Assembly: GCA_043816305.1 (NCBI GenBank)
Contig: JBDRHZ010000035.1
Location: 1-32,347, forward strand
DNA: 32,347 nucleotides
From: JAHIVN01 sp018816645
GTDB lineage: Bacteria > Patescibacteriota > Dojkabacteria > JAHIVN01
Direction: 5' to 3'
The notes beneath the pieces are model-generated. The model was given only the letters and a program-made list of their open reading frames with translations, searched no databases and was not told the DNA's origin. Shown here in pieces: positions 1 through 7,668 of the stretch. Position 1 is the stretch's first letter. Every line of letters begins with the position of its first letter. The translations under genes were made by a program, and so were the position numbers.

Positions 1-293
1 CAGAAATATCTACCACAAACGATCTTAAAATCGTAACATGTTTTTGCTTTGTAATCCGTCGACGTTTATTTAGTATCATTCTGCCCTATATCATAACAGA
101 TTTTTACATTTTTTTATCTGTTATCTGGGCAAGACCCTAAATAAATAGGAAGTATGAACTTCCTGCTAATTTAAGTACTCAAAATTTAAGGCATTTATTT
201 CAGGAGTATATTTTCCTTTTACTATTTCCAAGTTTTTAATTCTTAACTTACTTTTCTTGTTTCTTTCGTTCTATTCTATTATACTATCAGTAT
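1..293. other. Hairpin-rich intergenic spacer at the left edge
   Basis: No gene is supported here. Two clean inverted repeats are visible: ATAACAGAT (93-101) with ATCTGTTAT (116-124), a 9-bp stem and 14-nt T-rich loop; and AGGAAGT (147-153) with ACTTCCT (158-164), a 7-bp stem and 4-nt loop. Between them GGG/CCC around 127-136 can make a further short stem. Neither long stem is followed by a clean T-tract on the plus strand, so they are not textbook terminators. They could be the 3' region of an upstream gene or a small structured RNA. The last 40 bases hold the promoter of the next gene. Confidence 0.5.
257..285 (+). promoter_or_regulatory. Sigma70-type promoter, probably leaderless
   Basis: TTGTTT (257-262), a 17-bp spacer and TATACT (280-285) precede the ATG at 294 by only 8 bases. 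Transcription starting about 7 bases after the -10 box would begin at or next to the start codon. No ribosome-binding site is present. Confidence 0.55.
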
Positions 294-1283
294 ATGAAGC
301 CTCCCAAATTTACTACCAGATTTGTTCTATTCAGTCTTGTAATAGCGGTATTTGTCGTTAGTTTAATCTGGCTTTATGAAGAGAAACTCAGGCCAAGGGT
401 AAAACTGGACACTCCAACAGAGTTACCTGAGTTTGGAGTTAGTTATATTTATTCCACAACAAATTATTCACAATTCTTAGATGATGCCAAAAAAGACTTA
501 AAAGAAATTAAAGATTATGGCTTTTCCGGCATAAAGATAACTTTTCATTTTAAACAAAATGATGCTACTTCTGCTATTCTTGCTGAAGAAGCTGCAAAGG
601 TTGGAATATATCCTATAGGCCAATTAGTCGGACACAATTCCAAACCTCTAGATAGATCCTTTAATAGTGATGAGATGACTTTTTGGCTAGGATACACTAG
701 GAATACTGTAAAAGAAAATAAAGATATAATTTACTTCTGGGAAGTCTGGAACGAACCAGATATTGCAAAATTTCGTTATGGGACACCTCAAGAATACTTT
801 GAACTTTTAAAGCAGACTTACCCGGTTATAAAGGAAGAAAATCCAAATGCTAAAGTAATATTTGCAATCGGTTGTGTGGATAAAAATGGTATTAATTTTT
901 TAAATAAAGTTTTAGAACTTGGAGGCGGGGATTATTTTGACATACTGGGTTTTCATCCTTATGCAGGAAATCCTTATATTAGAGAAGATGTTTTTAAAAG
1001 CTCGATCAAAGAAATTAAAGAAATACAAAAGAATAATAACAACAAGTGGCCACTTTGGATAACTGAAATCGGAGTTCCGACAAGTGAAGTCAGCGAACAG
1101 GAACAGGCAAATTTAGGGTCTATGGTTTTTCAAAAAGCCAGCGAAGAAAATATGCCAGTGATCTGGTTTTATTATTCAGATAAACAAGCACCAGGAAACA
1201 TTTTAGAATCAGGTTGGGGCTTAATCCGTGAAGACGGAACGAAAAGGCCACTGTTTGAGGCTTTAACAGAGATAATTAAGTAG
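294..1283 (+). CDS. Membrane-anchored GH-A clan glycosidase-like protein
   Basis: 329 residues. A hydrophobic segment at about 10-27 should anchor the protein, leaving the rest outside the membrane. The body reads as a (beta/alpha)8 glycoside hydrolase of the GH5/GH39 type. WNEPD at 152-156 gives the expected acid/base Glu154 after Asn, and WITEIG at 255-260 gives the expected nucleophile Glu258. FHPY at 220-223 and the late WFYY (291-294) fit barrel strands lining the active site. Length suits a catalytic domain with no carbohydrate-binding module. The substrate cannot be told from sequence; surface or extracellular polysaccharide is the natural inference. It has its own promoter and is separated from gatC by about 60 bases. 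The exact GH family is not certain. Confidence 0.8.
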   Translation: MKPPKFTTRFVLFSLVIAVFVVSLIWLYEEKLRPRVKLDTPTELPEFGVSYIYSTTNYSQFLDDAKKDLKEIKDYGFSGIKITFHFKQNDATSAILAEEAAKVGIYPIGQLVGHNSKPLDRSFNSDEMTFWLGYTRNTVKENKDIIYFWEVWNEPDIAKFRYGTPQEYFELLKQTYPVIKEENPNAKVIFAIGCVDKNGINFLNKVLELGGGDYFDILGFHPYAGNPYIREDVFKSSIKEIKEIQKNNNNKWPLWITEIGVPTSEVSEQEQANLGSMVFQKASEENMPVIWFYYSDKQAPGNILESGWGLIREDGTKRPLFEALTEIIK

Positions 1284-1341
1284 TAGAAAAAAACTATTCC
1301 AATGATCCATCATCCAATTGACAATATGCAATAATAAAAAG

Positions 1342-1641
1342 ATGATCTCGAATGAATTAACCAAAATTGAACGGCTTTCAAAACTCACAAGAATAGAGCT
1401 TACTTTTAGTGAGAAAATCAGATTTTCAAAGGAACTAAACAGATTTACGGAAAGTACATATCTAAAAAAAGGGAACACCAGGAGGCCAATGAGTCATCCT
1501 GCAGGGCTTGTAAACTCGTTTAGATACAGAGGAACACGTGCACCATTATCACAAAAAGATGCTTTGAAGAATTCAAAATCTATAAGCAATGGTTACTTTA
1601 AGACAAATCCGGAGTTAGTTTGTTCACAGGATGAAGAATAA
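1342..1641 (+). CDS. gatC: Asp-tRNA(Asn)/Glu-tRNA(Gln) amidotransferase subunit C
   Basis: 99 residues from the ATG at 1342; a TTG at 1318 is in frame but adds eight residues before the conserved N-terminal helix and is less likely. GatC is the small belt subunit that wraps GatA and GatB in the GatCAB amidotransferase, which converts mischarged Glu-tRNA(Gln) or Asp-tRNA(Asn) to the correct aminoacyl-tRNA. The N-terminal helix (ISNELTKIERLSKLTRIEL) and the C-terminal DALKNSKSISNGYFKTNPEL match the family's 'alxNAP..dgyf.vP' tail, with the usual proline lost. The end overlaps gatA by 11 bases in another frame, implying translational coupling. Confidence 0.85.
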   Translation: MISNELTKIERLSKLTRIELTFSEKIRFSKELNRFTESTYLKKGNTRRPMSHPAGLVNSFRYRGTRAPLSQKDALKNSKSISNGYFKTNPELVCSQDEE

Positions 1642-3100
1642 ATTATATTCAAAAACAATTCATGAAGTGTCGGATCTGCTTAAATCCAAGAAGATCTCAA
1701 CTAAGGATATCATTGACGAGACCAAAGAGAATATCGATATGTGGGAATCCAAAATTTGTGCTTTTATTACCTTATGTGACTTTTCAGGTTCTAGAATACA
1801 GAAAGGCCGTTTAGCAGGAATTCCATTCTCGGTAAAGGATAATCTAAGTACAAAAAATATCCTTACAACTGTCGGATCAAAGATATTAGAAAATTACACG
1901 CCCCCTTATGATGCTACTGTTGTTGATAAGTGTAAAAGTTCGGGAGCAGTCATCGTCGGGAAGACAAACATGGACGAGTTCGGCCATGGTTTTACTACTG
2001 AAACTTCTGCATTTAAAACGACATTAAACCCATGGGATCTAAAAAGATTACCCGGTGGTTCATCTGGAGGTGCAGCTGCAGCTGTTGCTTGCGGAATGGG
2101 CCTGTTTGCACTTGCTACTGAGAATCTGGATTCACTGCGGATGCCGGCTGCTGTTTGCGGCGTTGTCGGGCTTAAACCTACTTATGGCCGATGTTCAAGA
2201 TATGGAATCATTGCCATGGCCTCATCACTTGAATGTCCGGGTGTTATTGCACGAAACGTAAATGATGCAGCTTTGATCTTAAGTATTATTGAAGGAAAAG
2301 ATGAGAAAGATGCAAATTCGATCAGCACAGAAGCATTAGACCTTTTATGCTTAAAAGCTAATAAAAAACAAAATTTCAGAATTGGATATTCACGAAATTA
2401 CCTTGGTGATGGCATAGATCCAGCTGTGAAGTCTGTGTTTGAAAAGCAGATATCTGCCTTGTCAGATCAAGGGTTTGAAATCTTAGAAGTGGAGATCCCG
2501 GATCCTGAGGCTGAAGATTTCATGAACAATATAATTTACCGCTCAGAAGTATCAAGCAACTTAGCTCGATATGACGGTATTCGTTTTGGATATTCGGCAA
2601 ATGATGTGAAAGATTCTTTTGAACAATATTACAAGACTCGAAGTGCTTTCAGTTCAGAAGTGAAAAGACAAATAGTGACAGATACTCTGGCGGTTGAGGA
2701 GAGCGAGAAGCTGGGCAGATTGTATATCGAAGTTCAGAAGCTCCGCGGCGAATTCTCAAAAAAGTGGGATAGATTATTTAAGAATGTTGATGTCTTGATA
2801 AGCCCTTCAGCTCCGAATCTGGCATTGCCTGTTGGATTTGGCAAGAAAAGCGGCTTTATCGGCGGAGTCGTTGAGAAGAAGACTGCAGATGAAGGCAAGG
2901 GGTATATGCGACTTCAGGGGATGTATTCTGTCCCGGCTGTGCTCTATGGCTTTCCTGCAATTTCTATTCCTATCAGATTGTCTGAAGGTGGTCTTCCAAT
3001 TGGGATAAATATTTTTGCAGACAGATTTGAGGAAGAAAAGATGCTGTGCTTAGCGAAGTTTATTGAAGAAACAGTAGGTTTTAGGGGTCTGATAAGCTAG
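1631..3100 (+). CDS. gatA: Asp-tRNA(Asn)/Glu-tRNA(Gln) amidotransferase subunit A
   Basis: 489 residues, normal for the glutaminase subunit of GatCAB, which releases ammonia from glutamine for transfer by GatB. The amidase-signature triad is present at the spacing of characterised GatA: Lys69 (FSVKDN), cis-Ser144 (GGSSGG, 142-147) and nucleophile Ser168. GLKPTYGRCSRYGIIAMASS follows as in the family. What is odd is the segment before the nucleophile: the near-invariant DTGGS reads ENLDS (164-168) and the next residues are LRMPA instead of IRQPA. The two glycines supply backbone amides to the oxyanion hole in this fold, so activity may be altered. The codons show no frameshift. Start overlaps gatC; msrB follows after 23 bases. 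Confidence 0.93.
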   Translation: MKNKLYSKTIHEVSDLLKSKKISTKDIIDETKENIDMWESKICAFITLCDFSGSRIQKGRLAGIPFSVKDNLSTKNILTTVGSKILENYTPPYDATVVDKCKSSGAVIVGKTNMDEFGHGFTTETSAFKTTLNPWDLKRLPGGSSGGAAAAVACGMGLFALATENLDSLRMPAAVCGVVGLKPTYGRCSRYGIIAMASSLECPGVIARNVNDAALILSIIEGKDEKDANSISTEALDLLCLKANKKQNFRIGYSRNYLGDGIDPAVKSVFEKQISALSDQGFEILEVEIPDPEAEDFMNNIIYRSEVSSNLARYDGIRFGYSANDVKDSFEQYYKTRSAFSSEVKRQIVTDTLAVEESEKLGRLYIEVQKLRGEFSKKWDRLFKNVDVLISPSAPNLALPVGFGKKSGFIGGVVEKKTADEGKGYMRLQGMYSVPAVLYGFPAISIPIRLSEGGLPIGINIFADRFEEEKMLCLAKFIEETVGFRGLIS

Positions 3101-3123
3101 TATTTATTTTTATATGTACCAAA

Positions 3124-3486
3124 ATGAAAAGTCTAACCAAAGAAGAAAAATCAGTAATCGAAAATAAGGGAACGGAGAAACCATTTACCTGCGAGTACAG
3201 GAATCATTTCAAGAAAGGGAAGTATATATGCAGGAAGTGTGAAGCAACACTTTATAGATCAAAGGATAAATTTAAATCAGATTGCGGCTGGCCAAGTTTT
3301 GATGATGAGATGAAGGGAGTTGTGAAAAGAGTACCTGATGCTGACGGAGTACGAACTGAAATCATTTGTGCGAACTGTGGGGCACATCTAGGCCATGTGT
3401 TTGAAGGTGAAAAGTTGACAGATAAAAACGTTCGACACTGTGTCAATTCTATATCACTTGAGTTTATAGGGGATGAAAAGCAATAG
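3124..3486 (+). CDS. msrB: Peptide-methionine (R)-S-oxide reductase
   Basis: 120 residues, a minimal MsrB domain with no MsrA fusion and no signal peptide, so probably cytoplasmic. It reduces the R epimer of methionine sulfoxide in proteins. Diagnostic segments are CGWPSF, the HLGHVF strand, and RHCVNSISLEF near the C-terminus, whose Cys is the catalytic residue (family RyCiNsaSL). Two CxxC pairs (CRKC in the N-terminal third, CANC in the middle) are the structural zinc site. It lies 23 bases after gatA on the same strand; why an oxidative-repair enzyme sits inside a gat operon is not evident. Confidence 0.95.
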   Translation: MKSLTKEEKSVIENKGTEKPFTCEYRNHFKKGKYICRKCEATLYRSKDKFKSDCGWPSFDDEMKGVVKRVPDADGVRTEIICANCGAHLGHVFEGEKLTDKNVRHCVNSISLEFIGDEKQ

Positions 3487-3521
3487 GATAATCCTAGGAG
3501 TTTGAAAATATAGAATTGTGG

Positions 3522-3549
3522 TTGGAAAGAGGGAAGGGACACGTATAAT
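3522..3549 (+). promoter_or_regulatory. Sigma70-type promoter ahead of the GxxExxY gene
   Basis: TTGGAA (3522-3527), a 16-bp spacer and TATAAT (3544-3549), with the ATG at 3576. It suggests the second half of the gat cluster has its own transcription start. Confidence 0.5.
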
Positions 3550-3575
3550 AGTAACGAATTAAACGCATATAACGA

Positions 3576-3965
3576 ATGAAGCAGCTATTGTATCCTACTC
3601 TTAGTTATAAGGTGATTGGTATATGTATGGAGGTTCATAACAAACTTGGACCGATGCACAGAGAAAAAGTATATCAGAATGCTGTAGAAGAGTTATTCAA
3701 AACTCGAAATATTAAATATTTAAGGGAACAGAGAATCCCATTATATATAGATAGAAAGAAGATAGGTAATTACTTCATTGACTTTATTGTTGAAGAAAAG
3801 ATGTGTTTAGAATTAAAAGCGCACTTTTACATAATGAGAAATTTTGATATGCAGATACTGTCGTATATGAAAAGTTTAAGATTGAGATTAGGAATTGTTG
3901 TAAACTTTAGGAGTGAGAGATTATGGTCAAAAAGGTTAGTTCTCCCAGACAAGTATTTATGCTAA
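3576..3965 (+). CDS. GxxExxY family protein
   Basis: 129 residues. This is the GxxExxY family (TIGR04256), small proteins with a PD-(D/E)XK nuclease-like core and no settled role. Visible family landmarks are the N-terminal helix with VHNKLGPMHREKVYQNAV (here GPMHREKVY fills the GxxExxY slot), YFIDFIVEEKMCLELKA, which holds the D...ExK acidic/lysine core, and a C-terminal GIVVNF followed by a KRLV strand. It lies between msrB and gatB, with its own promoter and a 27-bp gap to gatB. The family is widespread in environmental and CPR genomes and often patchy in distribution, so insertion into the gat operon is a reasonable inference. Confidence 0.85.
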   Translation: MKQLLYPTLSYKVIGICMEVHNKLGPMHREKVYQNAVEELFKTRNIKYLREQRIPLYIDRKKIGNYFIDFIVEEKMCLELKAHFYIMRNFDMQILSYMKSLRLRLGIVVNFRSERLWSKRLVLPDKYLC

Positions 3966-3992
3966 AATTTGTTAAATTAGTTAATTTGGTTT

Positions 3993-5438
3993 ATGAATAT
4001 GTTTGTTCCAGTTATTGGTCTCGAAGTCCATCTTCAGTCGAAAACAGAATCAAAAATGTTTTGTCCTTGCCCGGCTGACTACTTCGGAAAAGAGCCAAAT
4101 ACTCAGACGTGTCCTACGTGTCTTGGCCTGCCGGGGGCATTGCCGAGCATAAATGCAAAAGCCATCGATCATTGCATCAAATTGGCTCTAGCACTTCATT
4201 GTAAAATAAACAAAGAGACAAAGTTCGACCGCAAAAATTACTTTTATCCGGATTTGCCAAAAGGCTATCAGATATCTCAGTATGATCAGCCAATCGGCTA
4301 TGAGGGATTTGTTGAAATAGATATTGACGGAGATTCACGCAGGATAAGAGTTACTAGAGTACATCAGGAAGAAGATACAGGAAAATCAATTCATGAGGCA
4401 GACCATACACTACTAGACTTCAACAAGTCAGGTGTACCGCTTATCGAAGTGGTCTCCGAACCAGATTTCGAAACTGTTGAAGAGGTCATCGAATATTCAA
4501 AAGAACTTCGCAGGATTGTTCGGTACTTAGGAATTTCAAATGCAGATATGGAAAAAGGCCAGATGCGGTTTGAGTTAAATATTAGCCTTAAGGAGGCTGG
4601 TTCAAAAGGACTTCCGGATTATAAAGTTGAAGTGAAGAATATTGGTTCAATCTCAGTTCTTGAGAAGGTGATCAATTTCGAGATTGAGCGTCAGACAGTA
4701 TTACTGAAGAAGGGAAAAAAGCCTGTGCAGGAAACGAGAGGGCTGAAAGATATGAGCGGGGAGACTGTATCGCAGAGATTCAAAGAAGGAAGTTCTGATT
4801 ATAGATATTTCCCGGAGCCTGATTTACCGCCTATCGAAATAGATGACGGCTGGATAGAAAGAATCAGTGAAGAAATCCCGGAACTTCCAGGGGATAAAAG
4901 AAAGCGGTTTGAAAAGCAGTATGGGATTGAGAGGGATGTGATCCGAACGATTACTGTGAGCAGAGCAAGAGCTGATTGGTTTGAAAAGGCGGTGAAGGGC
5001 GAATCAAAGGAAGTTGCTATTGAGGTGGGGAATTGGTTTATTGGAGATTTTATGAAACTCCTTAATAACTCAAAGCTCAAAACTCAAAGTTCAAAATTAA
5101 AGCCGAAGTATTTAGTTGAATTGACCGAGCTTCACAAATCTGGAAAGATATCTGGAACAGTAGCAAAACAGGTACTTGAGGAGTCATTCAAAACTGGTAA
5201 ATCTCCCAAAGAAATTGTTGTAGAAAAAGGACTGGAGCAGGTGAGTGATACCGGTGAATTAGAAAAAGTAGTTCAGAAAGTACTCAAAGCAAATCCAGAA
5301 GTTGTTGCAGAAATCAAAGCGGGCAAAGAACCGGCTGTTCAGTTCTTGGTTGGGCAGGTGATGAGAGAGACAAGAGGGAAGGCAAATCCAAAAGTGGCAG
5401 AGAAGGTGATAAGAAATGAATTGAAATTAAAGAGCTAA
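3993..5438 (+). CDS. gatB: Asp-tRNA(Asn)/Glu-tRNA(Gln) amidotransferase subunit B
   Basis: 481 residues, full length. GatB binds the mischarged tRNA, phosphorylates the Glu or Asp side chain with ATP and transfers ammonia arriving from GatA. The catalytic cradle is recognisable from VIGLEVHLQ, the zinc-type cysteines in FCPCPADYFG...TCPTCLGLPG, KNYFYPDLPKGYQISQYDQP, VHQEEDTGKS, LIEVVSEPD and DYRYFPEPDLPP. The helical middle domain and the C-terminal YqeY-like tail (KANPEVVAEIKAG...VGQVMRETRGKANPK) follow. Around DNA 5067-5101 the linker carries a low-complexity run (SKLKTQSSKLK) from repeated CTCAAA/TTCAAA units. No Shine-Dalgarno precedes the start; DUF1653 follows after 20 bases. Confidence 0.96.
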   Translation: MNMFVPVIGLEVHLQSKTESKMFCPCPADYFGKEPNTQTCPTCLGLPGALPSINAKAIDHCIKLALALHCKINKETKFDRKNYFYPDLPKGYQISQYDQPIGYEGFVEIDIDGDSRRIRVTRVHQEEDTGKSIHEADHTLLDFNKSGVPLIEVVSEPDFETVEEVIEYSKELRRIVRYLGISNADMEKGQMRFELNISLKEAGSKGLPDYKVEVKNIGSISVLEKVINFEIERQTVLLKKGKKPVQETRGLKDMSGETVSQRFKEGSSDYRYFPEPDLPPIEIDDGWIERISEEIPELPGDKRKRFEKQYGIERDVIRTITVSRARADWFEKAVKGESKEVAIEVGNWFIGDFMKLLNNSKLKTQSSKLKPKYLVELTELHKSGKISGTVAKQVLEESFKTGKSPKEIVVEKGLEQVSDTGELEKVVQKVLKANPEVVAEIKAGKEPAVQFLVGQVMRETRGKANPKVAEKVIRNELKLKS

Positions 5439-5458
5439 TTTATCTAATTCTGATTATT

Positions 5459-5680
5459 ATGAAAATCAAACCCGGTATCTACAAACACTATAAAGGACAT
5501 AAATACAGGGTTATTGGTATTGTTAAACACAGCGAGACTTTGGAAGATTTGGTTATTTATGAAGCTCTATACGATAATGAATTGTCAAAGCTGTGGGTGA
5601 GACCACTAGAGTTGTTTATTGATGAGGTGGAGTATGAAGGGAAGAAGATGAAGAGGTTTGAACAGGTAGACAGTGGTTAG
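5459..5680 (+). CDS. DUF1653 domain protein
   Basis: 73 residues, a single DUF1653 domain. The family pattern is clear: GIYKHYKGHKYRVIGI, KHSETLEDLVIYEALY, LWVRPLELFIDEV and a final KRF. The fold is a small beta barrel; the function is unknown. It sits 20 bases after gatB and probably ends that transcript. Confidence 0.88.
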   Translation: MKIKPGIYKHYKGHKYRVIGIVKHSETLEDLVIYEALYDNELSKLWVRPLELFIDEVEYEGKKMKRFEQVDSG

Positions 5681-5792
5681 TGATCAGTGATCTGTAACTC
5701 TGGAATTCTTGAGATCATAGTTCAGATTTGCTTCTGAAAAGTGAAGTGCTCATGGAAATATTGTAAAACTACAAATCTTCTCCAATTTATTC

Positions 5793-5798
5793 TATAAT
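5793..5798 (+). promoter_or_regulatory. -10 element ahead of the SPFH gene
   Basis: TATAAT lies 30 bases before the ATG at 5829. The matching -35 position (TACAAA at 5770-5775, 17 bp away) is weak. Confidence 0.45.
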
Positions 5799-5828
5799 GT
5801 TGTGGAATAAATTATTAACCATTCAACT

Positions 5829-6671
5829 ATGTTTAAAGACCGATTTAATCCGAAAAAGTTCGGAACACTACTTAGTTTTGGGTGCATAGTCTTATTTTTA
5901 TTGTTTTTTCTTCCGTCATTCTTTGTTGTTGTAGACGCTGGGGAGATAGGAGTTTATTCGCTGTTTGGTAAGGTAAGTGATGATCCTTTGTACTCGGGAT
6001 TTAGATTCAAAGTTCCTTTTGCCAAGGTAGTGAAGATGTCAACGAGGACTCAGGATTATACTATGACAAGTATTGAGGAGGACAGTGAATATCTGACCTC
6101 GACTGCGGGTGCCAATGATGCTATTGAAACTCGAGCTAAAGACGGGGCACGAGTATGGCTGGATATCACAGTACTGTATCACTTGAATGCGGAAAGCGGA
6201 CCAACTATCTATAAAGAACTGGGCACAGATTATGTTGAAAAACTTGTTAGGCCGCTGATAAGAAGTTCGATTCGAGGTGTTGCGGCAAATTATACTGTGA
6301 CTGAGATTTATTCTTCGAAGAGGGCTGAAATCCAAACTGAGATATATGGTCAGATGGAGAAAGACCTTTTAGACAGAGGGATAACACTCGAGGATGTTTT
6401 GCTTAGGAAAGTAAATCTCTCACAAACTCTGTCAGACAGCATAGAGAATAAGCTTGCCGCAGAGCAGAACGTTGAAAAGGCAGAACTAGAGGCAGATAAG
6501 AAGAGAATTGATGCAAAGGGGCAGAAAGATGCGCAGGAGATCATCACTAAAAGCCTTACTTCCAGATATTTATATTATCTTTACATCCAAAACTTAAAAG
6601 ATAATCCGTCTACGATCTATGTTCCAATTGATCCGAATAATGGAATGCCTTTGTTTAAGGAGATAGAGTAG
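5829..6671 (+). CDS. SPFH/Band 7 (prohibitin-like) membrane protein
   Basis: 280 residues. An N-terminal membrane segment at about 12-36 is followed by the SPFH domain: VDAGEIGVYSLFGKV (family 'v.pgevgV...fGkv'), LYSGFRFKVPF and KMSTRTQDYTM. A helical stretch rich in E, K and A (about 208-245, ENKLAAEQNVEKAELEADKK) is the coiled coil by which these proteins oligomerise. SPFH proteins scaffold membrane microdomains and often regulate membrane proteases; which subtype this is cannot be said. It appears to be a stand-alone transcript. Confidence 0.88.
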   Translation: MFKDRFNPKKFGTLLSFGCIVLFLLFFLPSFFVVVDAGEIGVYSLFGKVSDDPLYSGFRFKVPFAKVVKMSTRTQDYTMTSIEEDSEYLTSTAGANDAIETRAKDGARVWLDITVLYHLNAESGPTIYKELGTDYVEKLVRPLIRSSIRGVAANYTVTEIYSSKRAEIQTEIYGQMEKDLLDRGITLEDVLLRKVNLSQTLSDSIENKLAAEQNVEKAELEADKKRIDAKGQKDAQEIITKSLTSRYLYYLYIQNLKDNPSTIYVPIDPNNGMPLFKEIE

Positions 6672-6788
6672 TTGTTTAGTAAAATAATTAGTAGTTAAGT
6701 AGTAAAGTAGTCGGGTGCTTATTCATTGCTATCCAAATACTATTTAACTCCTAAGAACAGTACATTACATTTTACAATTAGCTCTAAG

Positions 6789-7109
6789 ATGGCAGGGAAA
6801 CAACAAAAGAAAACAGATCAAAGAAAGAGAAGAACAATCCGTGGTGAGATAAGTCATGCAAAAGAGGAAGTCAGAGATACTCTAGCGTCAACAACTTCTC
6901 TCATTATCTCGGCACTGACGCTCGTTGCCGGTCTTGCCTGGAACGATGTCGCGAAGGCGCTATTTGAAAAATTGAAAGAAAATTTAAGCGGGTGGGGAGA
7001 AACTGTCGGCCTTTTTTTGTATGCGGTTGTTGTTACTGTTATTGTTGTCTTGGTAGTCCAGAGGCTAAAGACTCTGAAGGAAAAAGTAGGGGGGAGGGCA
7101 ATTAAATAA
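6789..7109 (+). CDS. DUF5654-like small membrane protein
   Basis: 106 residues from the ATG at 6789 (MAGKQQKK). An upstream in-frame ATG at 6726 would add 21 poorly conserved-looking residues. A basic N-terminus leads to two membrane segments: about 36-50 (SLIISALTLVAGLAWND) and about 73-92 (GLFLYAVVVTVIVVLVVQ). The GLAWND hinge between hydrophobic stretches is what suggests DUF5654, a family of unknown function common in archaea and CPR bacteria. It is followed 17 bases later by tsaE. Confidence 0.6.
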   Translation: MAGKQQKKTDQRKRRTIRGEISHAKEEVRDTLASTTSLIISALTLVAGLAWNDVAKALFEKLKENLSGWGETVGLFLYAVVVTVIVVLVVQRLKTLKEKVGGRAIK

Positions 7110-7126
7110 TTTTCCAATTGTTAGAT

Positions 7127-7606
7127 ATGAAAGAAATAAGTCTTACGATTGATTCCCTGGGGAAAACAAGTGAGTTGGCTGAAAAAATAGCAGCAAAGGT
7201 TAAGGGTGGCGAAGTTATTTGCTTGATTGGAGACCTTGGCGTTGGTAAAACCTACTTTGTAAAGTTCTTTGCGCAGGCTTTGGGAATAGAAAGTGAAGAT
7301 GTGATCAGCCCGACTTTTGTATATTGGAGGAAGCATAAGGGGAAAGATTTCAAGCTGAACCACTTTGATTTTTATAGAATAGAGAGCGACGAAGAAGTTG
7401 AGGATATAGGGATAGAAGAAGCACTTGAAGAGGGAAATGCCGTAATAGTAATCGAATGGGCAGATAGAATCGAAAAGCTTCTGCCGAAAGATCGCCTGGA
7501 AATTCACATTACCTACTTAGGAGAAACCGAAAGAGGTTTAAGGCTGAAAGCTTTTGGAAAAAGAAGTGAGAAAATTATTAAAGATTTAGATTTAAAAAAA
7601 GATTAA
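7127..7606 (+). CDS. tsaE: tRNA t6A biosynthesis ATPase TsaE
   Basis: 159 residues from the ATG at 7127; a TTG at 7118 is in frame but less likely. TsaE is the ATPase that works with TsaB and TsaD to make N6-threonylcarbamoyladenosine at A37 of ANN-decoding tRNAs. The Walker A loop GDLGVGKT is at about 35-42, SPTFVY follows as the family's switch segment, HFDFYRI is the conserved His-Asp-x-Tyr-Arg strand, and VIVIEWADRI is the Walker-B-like segment with the terminal Trp-Ala-Asp. Length is normal. The partner tsaB lies two genes downstream; tsaD is not in this window. Confidence 0.95.
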   Translation: MKEISLTIDSLGKTSELAEKIAAKVKGGEVICLIGDLGVGKTYFVKFFAQALGIESEDVISPTFVYWRKHKGKDFKLNHFDFYRIESDEEVEDIGIEEALEEGNAVIVIEWADRIEKLLPKDRLEIHITYLGETERGLRLKAFGKRSEKIIKDLDLKKD

Positions 7607-7668
7607 CTAATTTCTTCTGATTGAGATTTCTTGTTGTTGTAAAACCGGCATTTTAAATATTGTGATAT

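Noticed and set aside
1318..1346. TTGACA at 1318 as a -35 box for gatC
   Set aside because: With normal spacing the -10 would be GATGAT on top of the gatC start codon; no usable -10 box is present.
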